Counted from the first letter of the stretch, positions 1 through 8,354 are shown. The stretch: 36,778 nucleotides of DNA from JANMZR01 sp031383555 (GCA_031383555.1 JANMZR010000035.1:1-36778); one strand, 5' to 3'. Notes: generated by a model not told the origin, from the sequence alone. Numbers and translations: made by a program.

Positions 1-10
1 TTTTTATCTT

Positions 11-868
11 ATGAAAAAAATCTCCTTCGGCCTTATATTTCTTTATTTTGGCATCATTATTTTCTTTCAATTAAATTCAGGTTGCATGAGTTTCAGATTG
101 AGCCAAAAAGAAATAGACGAGCATTTTGCAAATCAAAAATATAAACCCTTACAACACAAAATAGAATTAAATGGCCGAACCATCAATTATGCTGAAATTG
201 GCAACGATACCTTGCCAGTGGTCATTTTTGTACATGGCTCACCAGGCTCATGGAGCGCATGGGAAGGTTTTTTCAAAGATTCTATTTTATTGAAAAAAGT
301 AAAAATGGTAGCAATTGATCGGCCAGGCTTTGGCTATTCAGGATTGGGAAAGGCTGAAAAAACTTTAACAGAGCAAGCTAAATATTTGAAGCCAATTGTG
401 CAAAAATATAAAAAAGATAACCGTAAATTAATATTAGTTGGCCATTCATTGGGTGGCCCCTTGATCGCCCGTATGGCCATGGATTACCCAGAACTCATTA
501 ATAATCTAATATTTGTAGCTGCCTCTAATGCACCAGAGTTAGAGCCAGCCCGTTGGTATAGATTTATTGGTGACCTGTTCTTGTTTCGATATCTAATTCC
601 AAGGTCGTTCAGAGCTTCCAACAGAGAAATATTATATCTGAAACCAGAGTTAGAAAAAATGCTTCCACTTTGGTCAACTATTCGGCAGAAAACTATTGTA
701 ATTCAAGGCGATAAAGATATTTTTGTGCCGTATCAAAATGCAGATTTTACCAGAAAAATGCTAAAAAATGCTGAGGTGGAGGTGATTATGAAAAAAGACA
801 TGAATCATTTTGTGCCATGGAGCAATCCTGAATTGATTAGGGAGGCGATTTTGGAACTGCTACCCTAA
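11..868 (+). CDS. Exported or membrane-anchored alpha/beta hydrolase
   Basis: This 285-residue protein belongs to the alpha/beta-hydrolase fold superfamily and probably hydrolyses an ester or a similar bond; the substrate cannot be read from the sequence. Residues 5-22 form a hydrophobic signal or anchor segment followed by LNSGC. Cys25 could be lipidated, but the -3 residue is Asn, so the lipobox is atypical. HGSPGS (75-80) is the oxyanion-hole loop. GHSLGG (144-149) is the nucleophile elbow with Ser146. GDKD (233-236) supplies Asp236 and MNHF supplies His266, completing a Ser-Asp-His triad. The gene begins 10 bases from the window edge, so its upstream context is not visible. Its stop codon lies inside a CCCTAACCCCCTCAGGG repeat arm (863-879). 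The glycosidase gene follows after 49 bases on the same strand. Family assignment is firm and substrate unknown. Confidence 0.88.
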   Translation: MKKISFGLIFLYFGIIIFFQLNSGCMSFRLSQKEIDEHFANQKYKPLQHKIELNGRTINYAEIGNDTLPVVIFVHGSPGSWSAWEGFFKDSILLKKVKMVAIDRPGFGYSGLGKAEKTLTEQAKYLKPIVQKYKKDNRKLILVGHSLGGPLIARMAMDYPELINNLIFVAASNAPELEPARWYRFIGDLFLFRYLIPRSFRASNREILYLKPELEKMLPLWSTIRQKTIVIQGDKDIFVPYQNADFTRKMLKNAEVEVIMKKDMNHFVPWSNPELIREAILELLP

Positions 869-980
869 CCCCCTCAGGGAGAATTTAATAATTGTAACAC
901 TCATATTTTATTTTATTATGAAAATATTTTCTAGAAATTTCCTAATTATTTACTTTATATGCCCCCTTTGGGGATTAGGG
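863..980. repeat. Imperfect inverted repeat pair flanking the glycosidase start
   Basis: The left arm is CCCTAACCCCCTCAGGG (863-879) and the right arm is CCCTTTGGGGATTAGGG (964-980). The reverse complement of the left arm matches the right arm at 14 of 17 positions. The left arm includes the stop codon of the upstream hydrolase. The right arm lies within the signal-peptide codons of the downstream gene. Arms of this CCCC/GGGG-TTAGGG type resemble dispersed intergenic repeats common in Bacteroidota; that resemblance is from memory and not searched. Confidence 0.5.
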
Positions 981-2399
981 AGCCTTTTTTCTCAACCCAT
1001 TTCCCTTCACCCCAAAAATCAACATTATTTTCTATATCAAGGCAAAATCACGCCATTAATCACTTCTGGCGAACATTATGGCTCAGTGATAAATATGGAT
1101 TTTGACTATATTTCTTATCTCAATGAGCTGAAAGTCAATAACTTGAATTACACACGTATATTCACTGGTATGTATGTGGAAAGTCCAGGTGCATTTGGTA
1201 TTGAAAAAAATACGATTGGTGTAAAGCCCAACCGCTTGCTTACACCTTGGGCCAGATCTACAGAGCCTGGCTATTTTTTAGGAGGGAATAAATTTGATTT
1301 GAATAAATGGGATCCAGAATATTTCAAACGGTTAAAGGATTTTGTAAAAGAAGCGAGCAAAAGAGGCATTGTGGTAGAAGTAACACTTTTTACCTCCATG
1401 TATGGCAATGATGGTTGGAAATCGAGCCCATTTAACCAAATCAATAATATAAACAAAACTGACTCGCTCGAGCGCAAAAATGTGCATACATTGTTGAATA
1501 AAAATATTGGTATGCATCAAATAAAAATGGTGCAAAAAATAGTACAAAGCCTCAATGAATTTGACAACATAATTTACGAAATACAAAACGAACCTTGGGC
1601 CGATAATGGTGAAAAAGTGGGTAATACAAGCCAGCCCGACCCAAGTAACGAGGCTTGGCATGCTACATTAGAAATACCCAATAAACGCTCACTCGACTGG
1701 CAAACGGTGATTTTAAACACGATTGCAATGACCGAACAGTTTTTACCAAAAAAACACTTGATAGCTCAAAACTTTGCCAATTTTGATCAAAATTTGAGCG
1801 AAGTTCAAATTCCAAAGAAAACGAGCATTTATAACTTTCATTATGCACATGCCAATGCAGCCATTCAAAATTTAAAACTCAATAAGGTTTTAGGTTTTGA
1901 TGAATCGGGCTTTTTTGGGCAAACTGATTCAGTATATCGACGGCAAGCTTGGCGCTGGATGCTGGCAGGTGGTGGGCTTTTTAACAACCTCGATTATTCA
2001 TTTTCTGTAGTAAAACCCGATGGAACGGAAGTACAAAAAGCACCCGGCGGCGGTAGTCCTGCCTATCGAAAGCAATTAAAATTTTTGAAAGAAATGATTT
2101 TGAAATTGGATTTAACTACTACCAAACCTGATTCAAATATCATTAAATCATTATCAAAAACCACTATAACACATTGTATTAGAGACGATTCCAATAGTTA
2201 TTTGATTTATTTGGAAAGAGGGGGAAAGGCGAATTTGGAATTGAGCCTTCCCACAAATAAATACGATTGCATTTGGTATGACCCTAAAAATGGCTCATTG
2301 GTAAAATCTTTCCAACTTACCTTCGCAGCTAACAAAAAAATCCTTTTCGACTCGCCCGACTTCAAAGAAGATATAGTGCTTTTTGTTAAGAAAATCTGA
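918..2399 (+). CDS. Exported glycoside hydrolase, clan GH-A-like (cellulase/GH5-type fold)
   Basis: This 493-residue protein has a hydrophobic N-terminus (about 6-25) ending FSQ, consistent with signal-peptidase cleavage and export. The body looks like a TIM-barrel retaining glycosidase. EIQNEPW (221-227) matches the NEP motif of clan GH-A with Glu225 as the acid/base. GFDESGFF (326-333) offers Glu329 as the likely nucleophile, about 100 residues later as expected. The last roughly 90 residues resemble a small beta-sandwich of the kind that closes such enzymes. Aromatic residues are frequent around the presumed substrate cleft. The exact GH family and the polysaccharide substrate are not determinable here. 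It follows the alpha/beta hydrolase by 49 bases and may be co-transcribed. Part of its signal-peptide coding sequence overlaps an inverted-repeat arm (964-980), which is odd. Confidence 0.72.
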   Translation: MKIFSRNFLIIYFICPLWGLGSLFSQPISLHPKNQHYFLYQGKITPLITSGEHYGSVINMDFDYISYLNELKVNNLNYTRIFTGMYVESPGAFGIEKNTIGVKPNRLLTPWARSTEPGYFLGGNKFDLNKWDPEYFKRLKDFVKEASKRGIVVEVTLFTSMYGNDGWKSSPFNQINNINKTDSLERKNVHTLLNKNIGMHQIKMVQKIVQSLNEFDNIIYEIQNEPWADNGEKVGNTSQPDPSNEAWHATLEIPNKRSLDWQTVILNTIAMTEQFLPKKHLIAQNFANFDQNLSEVQIPKKTSIYNFHYAHANAAIQNLKLNKVLGFDESGFFGQTDSVYRRQAWRWMLAGGGLFNNLDYSFSVVKPDGTEVQKAPGGGSPAYRKQLKFLKEMILKLDLTTTKPDSNIIKSLSKTTITHCIRDDSNSYLIYLERGGKANLELSLPTNKYDCIWYDPKNGSLVKSFQLTFAANKKILFDSPDFKEDIVLFVKKI

Positions 2400-2843
2400 A
2401 TTATTAGATTGTAAATTATCAAATATTGCTGTGTGCACAAAGCTATATAATATAATTTTTCTCTTTTACAAAAAACATAATAGTTACTATATATCTATAT
2501 ATTTAAATAAAAATAAACATGCAAATACTTTTGACATAAAGCACTTTGATGTTTGAGCATATCATCAAAACTTTTAAACAGTTGTGTTAAAAGTATGAAA
2601 AAACGTCGAAATAAGATGGTGCATTTCAGAGTAAACATCTGAAAATTTAAAATATTTATCTGGATTCAATAAAACCTTTTTTTTGAAATAGATTTTTTTT
2701 TACTTTCCCCAAATAATCTAATTTTAAAGCCAAAATTATTTCTTTTCTCATGGAATTGTGAAACTTTTTTGGTAATTTTGCACCCGAAAAGAAGCTGACT
2801 TTTACTTTTCAATAATTCAATACTAAATTTTCCCAAATATAAC
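2400..2843. other. 444-base non-coding region upstream of atpA
   Basis: I see no gene here. The stretch is very A+T-rich. It contains a perfect 7-bp inverted repeat CTTTTAA/TTAAAAG with a 9-base spacer (2571-2593) and another 7-bp pair TTTGATG/CATCAAA (2545-2551 and 2563-2569). The right end carries the likely atpA promoter. The atpH (delta) gene that often precedes atpA in bacteria is absent. Confidence 0.6.
2756..2780 (+). promoter_or_regulatory. Putative Bacteroidota promoter for atpA
   Basis: TAATTTTG at 2773-2780 matches the Bacteroidota -7 element TAnnTTTG. A TTG at 2756-2758 could serve as the -33 element, although the gap of 14 bases is shorter than the usual 19 or so. The box lies 63 bases before the atpA start codon. 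The -7 box is convincing and the -33 assignment is weak. Confidence 0.5.
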
Positions 2844-4421
2844 ATGGCATCAGTAAGACCAGATGAAGTTTCAGCAATATTGAGAGAACAACTCTCAAAC
2901 GCAAAAACAACAGCCGAATTAGAAGAAGTAGGTACCGTACTACAAATTGGCGACGGTGTTGCCCGTATTTACGGACTATCAAAAGTACAAGCAGGAGAGC
3001 TACTTGTATTCGAAAACGGACTAAAAGCATTAGCTCTAAACCTTGAAGAAGACAATGTGGGTGCCGTATTATTGGGCCATAGTTCTGAAATTAAAGAAGG
3101 TGCAACAGTAAAGCGATCAAATGAAATTGCTGGAATAAAAGTTGGTGAAGGCATTTTGGGAAGAGTAGTAAATACGCTTGGCGAGCCAATTGATGGTAAT
3201 GGCCCAATTTTGGGTGAAACTTTTGAAATGCCACTTGAGCGCAAGGCACCGGGAGTAATTTTCCGTCAGCCAGTTACAGAACCCTTGCAAACTGGTATAA
3301 AAGCAATTGATGCCATGATTCCGATTGGCCGTGGCCAACGTGAGTTAATAATTGGTGACCGCCAGACGGGCAAAACTACAGTGGCAATTGACACCATTAT
3401 TAATCAGAAAGAATTTTACGAAGCTGGTGCGCCAGTTTATTGTATATATGTGGCTTGCGGTCAAAAGCAGTCAACAATCAAGCAAGTTGAGCAATCCTTG
3501 CGTAAAGCAGGTGCGATGGATTATACCACTATTGTTTGTGCGGGCGCCTCTGACCCTTCACCAATGCAATTTTTTGCTCCATTTACAGGTGCTGCAATTG
3601 GTGAATATTTTCGTGATACTGGTCGCCATGCCTTAATTATTTATGACGATTTATCGAAGCAAGCGGTTTCTTATCGTGAAGTTTCTTTGTTACTTCGTCG
3701 TCCACCAGGGCGTGAGGCGTATCCGGGTGATGTATTCTATTTGCATAGCCGTTTGTTAGAGCGAGCCGCTAAGATTACTTCCTCTGATGAAATTGCCTCA
3801 CAAATGAACGATCTTCCAGCGTCTTTGAAAAGCAAAGTTAAAGGTGGAGGCTCTCTAACTGCGCTACCAATTATTGAAACCCAAGCAGGTGACGTCTCTG
3901 CATACATACCTACCAACGTAATTTCTATTACAGACGGACAGATATTTTTGGAAACCAACCTTTTCAATGCGGGTATTCGTCCTGCCATAAATGTGGGTAT
4001 TTCAGTGTCACGTGTGGGAGGCAACGCCCAGATAAAGTCAATGAAAAAAGTAGCAGGTACATTGAAATTAGACCAAGCGCAATTCCGTGAATTGGAAGCT
4101 TTTGCGAAATTTGGTTCTGATTTAGATGCTTCAACTAAATTGACAATTGAGCGTGGCAAGCGTAACTTGGAAATGTTAAAGCAAGGTAATGGACAGCCAC
4201 AACGTGTTGAAGACCAAGTAGCTATGATTTATTTAGCCACACAAGGGCTTATTGATGATGTGCCTGTAAACCGTGTTCGTGAATTTGAAAAAGAATTTGT
4301 AACACTTCTAAGCGCCTCACATAAAGATACTTTGGCCTCACTAAAAGCTGGCAAATTGGATGATGCCATTCCAGTTTTGAAAGAAGTAGCTAAAGATCTG
4401 ACAGCAAGATACAAAGCATAG
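2844..4421 (+). CDS. atpA: F1F0 ATP synthase subunit alpha
   Basis: AtpA is the non-catalytic nucleotide-binding subunit of the F1 head at the inner membrane. The 525 residues are near the normal length. GDRQTGKT (171-178) is the Walker A loop, LIIYDD (264-269) the Walker B strand, and SVSRVGG (387-393) carries the conserved arginine (Arg390) that reaches into the neighbouring catalytic site. The N-terminal crown region (VLQIGDGVARIYGL) and the C-terminal helical domain are intact. The ATG at 2844 gives the typical N-terminus with no upstream competitor. The gene is followed after 207 bases by atpG. No other ATP synthase subunit gene is in the window, so the alpha-gamma pair appears detached from atpB/E/F/H and from atpD/C. 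Confidence 0.98.
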   Translation: MASVRPDEVSAILREQLSNAKTTAELEEVGTVLQIGDGVARIYGLSKVQAGELLVFENGLKALALNLEEDNVGAVLLGHSSEIKEGATVKRSNEIAGIKVGEGILGRVVNTLGEPIDGNGPILGETFEMPLERKAPGVIFRQPVTEPLQTGIKAIDAMIPIGRGQRELIIGDRQTGKTTVAIDTIINQKEFYEAGAPVYCIYVACGQKQSTIKQVEQSLRKAGAMDYTTIVCAGASDPSPMQFFAPFTGAAIGEYFRDTGRHALIIYDDLSKQAVSYREVSLLLRRPPGREAYPGDVFYLHSRLLERAAKITSSDEIASQMNDLPASLKSKVKGGGSLTALPIIETQAGDVSAYIPTNVISITDGQIFLETNLFNAGIRPAINVGISVSRVGGNAQIKSMKKVAGTLKLDQAQFRELEAFAKFGSDLDASTKLTIERGKRNLEMLKQGNGQPQRVEDQVAMIYLATQGLIDDVPVNRVREFEKEFVTLLSASHKDTLASLKAGKLDDAIPVLKEVAKDLTARYKA

Positions 4422-4423
4422 GA

Positions 4424-4610
4424 GATGTTAGATATTAGATGTTTGATGTTAGTTTTTAGGCATCTGAATATCATTATCTAATTTCTTTTTGAATGATTTT
4501 AAAGTTTTATTATTTGGTTTTAGTTTATTGAGAAATAGAAAATTGATTGAGAAAAATTTCAATACTAATATTATAACATCTAAAATCTAACATCCCCGCA
4601 GGGTTCTGCG
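4424..4610. repeat. Inverted repeat plus small hairpin between atpA and atpG
   Basis: GATGTTAGATATTAGATGTT (4424-4443) is the inverse of AACATCTAAAATCTAACATC (4575-4594) with 19 of 20 positions matching. The left arm is itself made of degenerate TTAGAT(A/G)T units. A short stem CGCAG-GGTT-CTGCG follows at 4597-4610. The structure fills most of the spacer between two genes that are usually tightly packed. Its function is unknown; it may be a decayed dispersed repeat. Confidence 0.6.
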
Positions 4611-4628
4611 AATAACATCTAGTAAAAA

Positions 4629-5513
4629 ATGCCTTCATTAAAAGAAGTAAGAAATAGAATAGTATCAGTAAACTCTACCCAACAAATCACCAAAGCCATG
4701 AAAATGGTTTCGGCAGCAAAGTTGCGCAGAGCACAAGATGCAACTATACAGTTGAGGCCTTACGCCAATAAAATGAAAGATTTATTGGCGTCTATTTCTG
4801 CCAATGCAGAGGTGGCCCTTTCAAATCCTTTTAAAATAGCCAGGCCCGTTGAAAACCTTTTAGTTATTGTAGTAACTTCAGATAGAGGACTTTGTGGGGC
4901 CTTCAATGCCAATGTAGCCAAAGCTGCTTTGGCAGTAATTGATGAAAAATACCCAAAACAAAAAGCTTCTGGTAATATTACTATTATGCCAATTGGTAAA
5001 AAAGGTGCTGAATATTTCACAAAAAGAAATTACAAAATAGCTGGTGATCATATACTTACCTATTCCAACTTGAGTTTTGTAACTGTAAGAAAAGCAGCGG
5101 AGGAAGCTATGGCTGGTTTCACAGAAGGCAAATACGATGCAGTTGAAATTGTATATAATCAGTTTAAAAATGTAGCTACACAAGTACTTTCTACTGAGCA
5201 ATTTTTGCCAATAGCGAATAAAAAACAAGAGAAAAAAGAAAGTTCAAACAACGACTTTATTTTTGAACCATCTGAAGAACAAATAATTAACGATTTGATA
5301 CCAAAAAGTTTAAAACTACAATTGTATAAAGCAGTATTGGAATCAAATGCATCTGAGCATGGCGCTAGAATGACAGCCATGGATAAAGCCACAGATAATG
5401 CAGGTGAGCTTTTGAAAGAATTAAAATTGGTTTACAACAGGTCACGGCAAGCTTCAATTACCAAAGAAATTTTAGAAATTGTAGGCGGTGCTGAAGCATT
5501 AGCAGCTCAGTAA
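4629..5513 (+). CDS. atpG: F1F0 ATP synthase subunit gamma
   Basis: AtpG forms the central rotating shaft that couples proton flow through F0 to ATP formation in F1. The 294 residues match the family length. The N-terminus (SLKEVRNRIVSVNSTQQITK, residues 3-22) and the C-terminal helix (TAMDKATDNAGELLKELKL and NRSRQASITKEILEIVGGAEAL) are the two conserved coiled-coil ends. The middle Rossmann-like region is less conserved, with a charged Lys/Glu/Ser-rich insertion near residues 195-210. The ATG at 4629 gives the expected N-terminus. It is the second gene of the atpA-atpG unit and is closed by a terminator at 5538-5571. The 207-base spacer from atpA is unusually long and repeat-bearing. Confidence 0.97.
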   Translation: MPSLKEVRNRIVSVNSTQQITKAMKMVSAAKLRRAQDATIQLRPYANKMKDLLASISANAEVALSNPFKIARPVENLLVIVVTSDRGLCGAFNANVAKAALAVIDEKYPKQKASGNITIMPIGKKGAEYFTKRNYKIAGDHILTYSNLSFVTVRKAAEEAMAGFTEGKYDAVEIVYNQFKNVATQVLSTEQFLPIANKKQEKKESSNNDFIFEPSEEQIINDLIPKSLKLQLYKAVLESNASEHGARMTAMDKATDNAGELLKELKLVYNRSRQASITKEILEIVGGAEALAAQ

Positions 5514-5537
5514 ATTCAACAAAAAATAATTTTATTG

Positions 5538-5571
5538 AAAACTCGCTCAGCAATGGGCGGGTTTTTTTTTT
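5538..5571 (+). terminator. Rho-independent terminator after atpG
   Basis: The stem ACTCGC (5541-5546) pairs with GCGGGT (5557-5562), including one G-U pair, around a 10-base loop. It is followed by about ten T residues. Flanking A and T tracts extend the stem. It lies 27 bases after the atpG stop codon. Confidence 0.8.
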
Positions 5572-5734
5572 AACTTTTAAATATTATTTTCAAAAAATGA
5601 AAATGCCATAAATTTTTATAACATTTCTTTACATTTGTAGTATTATATTTAAATAAGATAATGCAAAATTATTAAAAAAAACATTTATCAAGAAGTCAAA
5701 TTAATTGTTAATGATTTACTTTAGCGAAATATAG

Positions 5735-5962
5735 ATTAATTTTTACAGCTATTTTTTAAAAAAAGAAAACCCATTTGGAATTAGATATAGAATATTATTA
5801 TTATTAATTATTCAAGCAAATTCAATTTCTTTTTCGCAAAGTATTTTACTTAATGAAATTAGTACTTTTACTGCAAGAATTGATGCAAAAGTTACAATTG
5901 ACAAAGTTACAAACTCTATAAGTTTTCTTTCATTCCCAACAGGAAATAATATGGCAATTTAG
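5735..5962 (+). pseudogene. Start-less remnant encoding a signal-peptide-like segment
   Basis: This 75-codon open stretch has no ATG, GTG or TTG before its hydrophobic core. Its translation reads like the start of an exported protein: a basic stretch (KKENPFGIRYR), a core of Leu and Ile, then NSISFSQS, a Bacteroidota-style signal-peptidase site. It continues ILLNEISTFTARIDAKVTID and ends at TAG (5960-5962). Reading past the stop soon meets further stops. The likely explanation is the N-terminal fragment of a secreted-protein gene that has lost its start and its body. No promoter is evident. A rare ATT start cannot be excluded. The rest of 5572-6091 shows no further coding or structural signal to me. 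Confidence 0.4.
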
Positions 5963-6091
5963 TTGCATTTTAAAATTGTAAATTTCAAAATAATTAATTC
6001 GCAGGAAACCAAATGATTTCTTGAATAATATTACAAAAAAAGTTGATCATATAATTACCTACCTTTACAATACAAATCAAACTAAATAAAA

Positions 6092-7201
6092 TTGGAAACT
6101 TTCAAGCAATTAGGCATTTCAGATGCCTTGAATAAGGCGTTAAACGACTTAAAAGTTATAAAACCAACTGAAATACAACAAAAAACCATTCCATTTTTAT
6201 TGAAAAATAATGCCAATTTTATTGGACAAGCCCAAACAGGAACGGGAAAGACGATTGCATTTGGTATACCACTTTTACAAAAATTAAATAAAAATGAAAA
6301 AGGCTTACAAGCGCTCGTACTTGCCCCAACACGTGAGCTTTGCCAACAAATAGCGAAGCAATTATTTAAGCTTACAAAGTATACAGAAAAAGTGTTTACG
6401 GAAGCAGTTTATGGTGGCGAAAAAATAGAAATTCAAATAAATAACCTCCGCCGCCCAACTCAAATAGTAGTTGCAACCCCAGGCCGTCTGATTGATTTGA
6501 TAGAAAGAAAAGCGATTGATATCAGTCAAGTAATGACCGTTGTATTGGATGAAGCCGACGAAATGCTAAGTATGGGATTTAAGGATGACCTTGACTATAT
6601 TTTGGATAAAACAAACGTAAAAAGCCTTAAATGGTTGTTTTCGGCTACATTTCCTGATGAGCTTCGTGGGTTGATGTTTAAATATATTTCTCCTGAAACC
6701 GAAAAAGTAGTTGTAAGCAAGGCTGATGTGATTAATCAGCATATTGAACACCAATTTTTTATATGCACTATTGAGCAAAAATTTGATTATATGGTGCAAT
6801 TTCTAACTTCGCAGGGTGCAGCCCGAGGAATTGTTTTTGTACGAACAAAAGCTGATGCTCAAGCCGTTGCCAGAAAACTTCAAGCTAAAAATATGGCTGC
6901 TGATGCCATTCATGGCGACCTCGACCAAAAAGACCGTGACAAAGTGATGAGAGCCTTTAAAAATGAGAAAGTTCAAATATTGGTAGCAACCGATATTTCA
7001 GCTAGAGGCATTGATATTGAGGGACTTGGCTATGTAATTCACTATCAGCTTCCCGACCAAATTGACTATTATACCCATAGAAGTGGGCGAACGGCCCGTG
7101 CAGGAAAAAGAGGAATTTCTATTAGTTTTGTAACGAAAGCAGAACTTAAAACTATTAGTCAAATAGAAAAAGAGTTGAATATAAAGTTTTTGAAAGTTTG
7201 A
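6092..7201 (+). CDS. DEAD-box ATP-dependent RNA helicase (core only)
   Basis: This 369-residue protein is an ATP-dependent RNA-unwinding enzyme of the DEAD-box family, acting in RNA decay, ribosome assembly or cold adaptation. All core motifs are present: upstream Phe4 and Q-motif (KPTEIQQ, 24-30), motif I AQTGTGKT (47-54), PTREL (79-83), TPGR (129-132), DEAD (153-156), SAT (184-186), ARGID (304-308) and HRSGRTAR (329-336). It ends soon after the second RecA domain, without the basic tail or RNA-binding domain of DeaD, CshA or DbpA. The start is TTG at 6092; it is preferred because it retains Phe4, which is conserved upstream of the Q-motif. The nitrilase-family gene follows 52 bases later. 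Confidence 0.95.
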   Translation: METFKQLGISDALNKALNDLKVIKPTEIQQKTIPFLLKNNANFIGQAQTGTGKTIAFGIPLLQKLNKNEKGLQALVLAPTRELCQQIAKQLFKLTKYTEKVFTEAVYGGEKIEIQINNLRRPTQIVVATPGRLIDLIERKAIDISQVMTVVLDEADEMLSMGFKDDLDYILDKTNVKSLKWLFSATFPDELRGLMFKYISPETEKVVVSKADVINQHIEHQFFICTIEQKFDYMVQFLTSQGAARGIVFVRTKADAQAVARKLQAKNMAADAIHGDLDQKDRDKVMRAFKNEKVQILVATDISARGIDIEGLGYVIHYQLPDQIDYYTHRSGRTARAGKRGISISFVTKAELKTISQIEKELNIKFLKV

Positions 7202-7253
7202 TTTTTTAATTCAATTCAAAATGCAACTAAATGTCAATTTAACTTAAAAGAAA

Positions 7254-8036
7254 ATGAGTAATTTAAAAATTGCTGCCATACAAACTGAATTATATTGGGA
7301 AAATATAACCGCAAATTTGGCTAGTTTAGAGGAAAAAATAGCAAATATTGAAACCCAACAAGACCTAATTTTATTGCCAGAAATGTTTAATACGGGCTTT
7401 TCAATGAATTCTAAAAACCTCGCAGAACCAATGAACTCCACTACTTTCAAATGGCTAAAACAAATGGCTAGTAAACATAATACAGTAGTGGCTGGAAGTT
7501 ATATAGTTTCTGAAAATGGTGAACAGTTCAACCGCCTTATTTGGATGCAACCTGATGGTCAATTTGATTGTTACGACAAGCGTCATTTATTTAGAATGGG
7601 TGGAGAAAATGAATTTTATACTGGCGGAAAAAAGCGTATAATTAAACAAATAAAGGGCTGGAAAATATGCCCATTAATTTGCTATGATTTGAGGTTTCCT
7701 GTTTGGAGCAGAAATAGGAATAATGAATATGACTTACTTATTTACGTTGCCAATTGGCCAAAACCTAGAGCTCATGTATGGTCTAACTTACTTATAGCTA
7801 GAGCTTTAGAAAACCAAAGCTATGTTGTAGGCCTCAATAGAGTTGGGGTTGATGGCATGGGCCTCTCCTACTCTGGTGACTCTGCAATTATTGATTTTAA
7901 AGGCCAAGCTTTAACAACAAAATCAGAAACTGAGGCTATTTTATATGCTGAACTTAATAAGACAGAACTTGAAGATTTTAGAACGAGATTTCCAGCTTAT
8001 TTGGATGCTGATGAGTTTGAGATAATATTAAATTGA
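7254..8036 (+). CDS. Nitrilase-superfamily amidase, probably omega-amidase (YafV-like)
   Basis: This 260-residue cytoplasmic carbon-nitrogen hydrolase has the nitrilase Glu-Lys-Cys triad. Glu43 lies in LLPEMF, Lys109 in YDKRHLF and Cys143 in LICYDLRFP. LLPEMFNTGFSM and the YDKRHLFRMGGE stretch resemble YafV-type omega-amidases, which hydrolyse 2-oxoglutaramate or 2-oxosuccinamate and so repair by-products of transamination. That substrate is an inference from family likeness. Length is normal for the family. It runs co-directionally 52 bases after the helicase gene and converges with gatC, with only 10 bases between the two stop codons. Confidence 0.87.
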   Translation: MSNLKIAAIQTELYWENITANLASLEEKIANIETQQDLILLPEMFNTGFSMNSKNLAEPMNSTTFKWLKQMASKHNTVVAGSYIVSENGEQFNRLIWMQPDGQFDCYDKRHLFRMGGENEFYTGGKKRIIKQIKGWKICPLICYDLRFPVWSRNRNNEYDLLIYVANWPKPRAHVWSNLLIARALENQSYVVGLNRVGVDGMGLSYSGDSAIIDFKGQALTTKSETEAILYAELNKTELEDFRTRFPAYLDADEFEIILN

Positions 8037-8046
8037 TCTACCAAAT

Positions 8047-8331
8047 TTACATCACTTTTGAAACCCTAAAATACTTTTTGTCATGCTTGGGAGCATTGGA
8101 TAAGCCTTCTTCTCTCGATATACTAATTTTGGCTTCATCATCACGAAAGGCATTGATTTCTTGCGTCATATGAGTAAGTGGAGCCACATTTTCAGTGTCA
8201 ATTTCATTTAACTGTTCCATCCAATTAAGTACCCCTTCCAATTTTTTTAACATTTCAGGTTCTTCTTCTTTTTTTATTTCTAGTCGAGCCAAATGAGCAA
8301 TTTTATGTAAAGTTTCGTGATCTATCTTCAT
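8047..8331 (-). CDS. gatC: Asp/Glu-tRNA amidotransferase subunit C
   Basis: GatC is the small subunit that stabilises GatA-GatB in the GatCAB complex. That complex converts Glu-tRNA(Gln) and Asp-tRNA(Asn) to the correct amidated forms. The 94 residues are the normal length. The helical N-terminus (IAHLARLEI, residues 11-19), the LNWMEQLNEIDTENVAPLTH stretch and the acidic, Arg-containing segment (FRDDE) are typical. Neither gatA nor gatB is in the window. It is the last gene of a minus-strand run, 23 bases after the acyltransferase gene, so it is probably co-transcribed with it. Confidence 0.95.
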   Translation of the reverse strand: MKIDHETLHKIAHLARLEIKKEEEPEMLKKLEGVLNWMEQLNEIDTENVAPLTHMTQEINAFRDDEAKISISREEGLSNAPKHDKKYFRVSKVM

Positions 8332-8354
8332 TTATTTAATGTATTTCCAACCTA

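Noticed and set aside
1332..1661. 109-codon minus-strand ORF in the glycosidase gene
   Set aside because: Antisense to a gene with a signal peptide and catalytic motifs, with no recognisable protein pattern.
3737..4159. 140-codon minus-strand ORF inside atpA
   Set aside because: It lies wholly antisense to the strongly supported atpA and its translation has no domain or export features. It is a shadow of atpA codon use.
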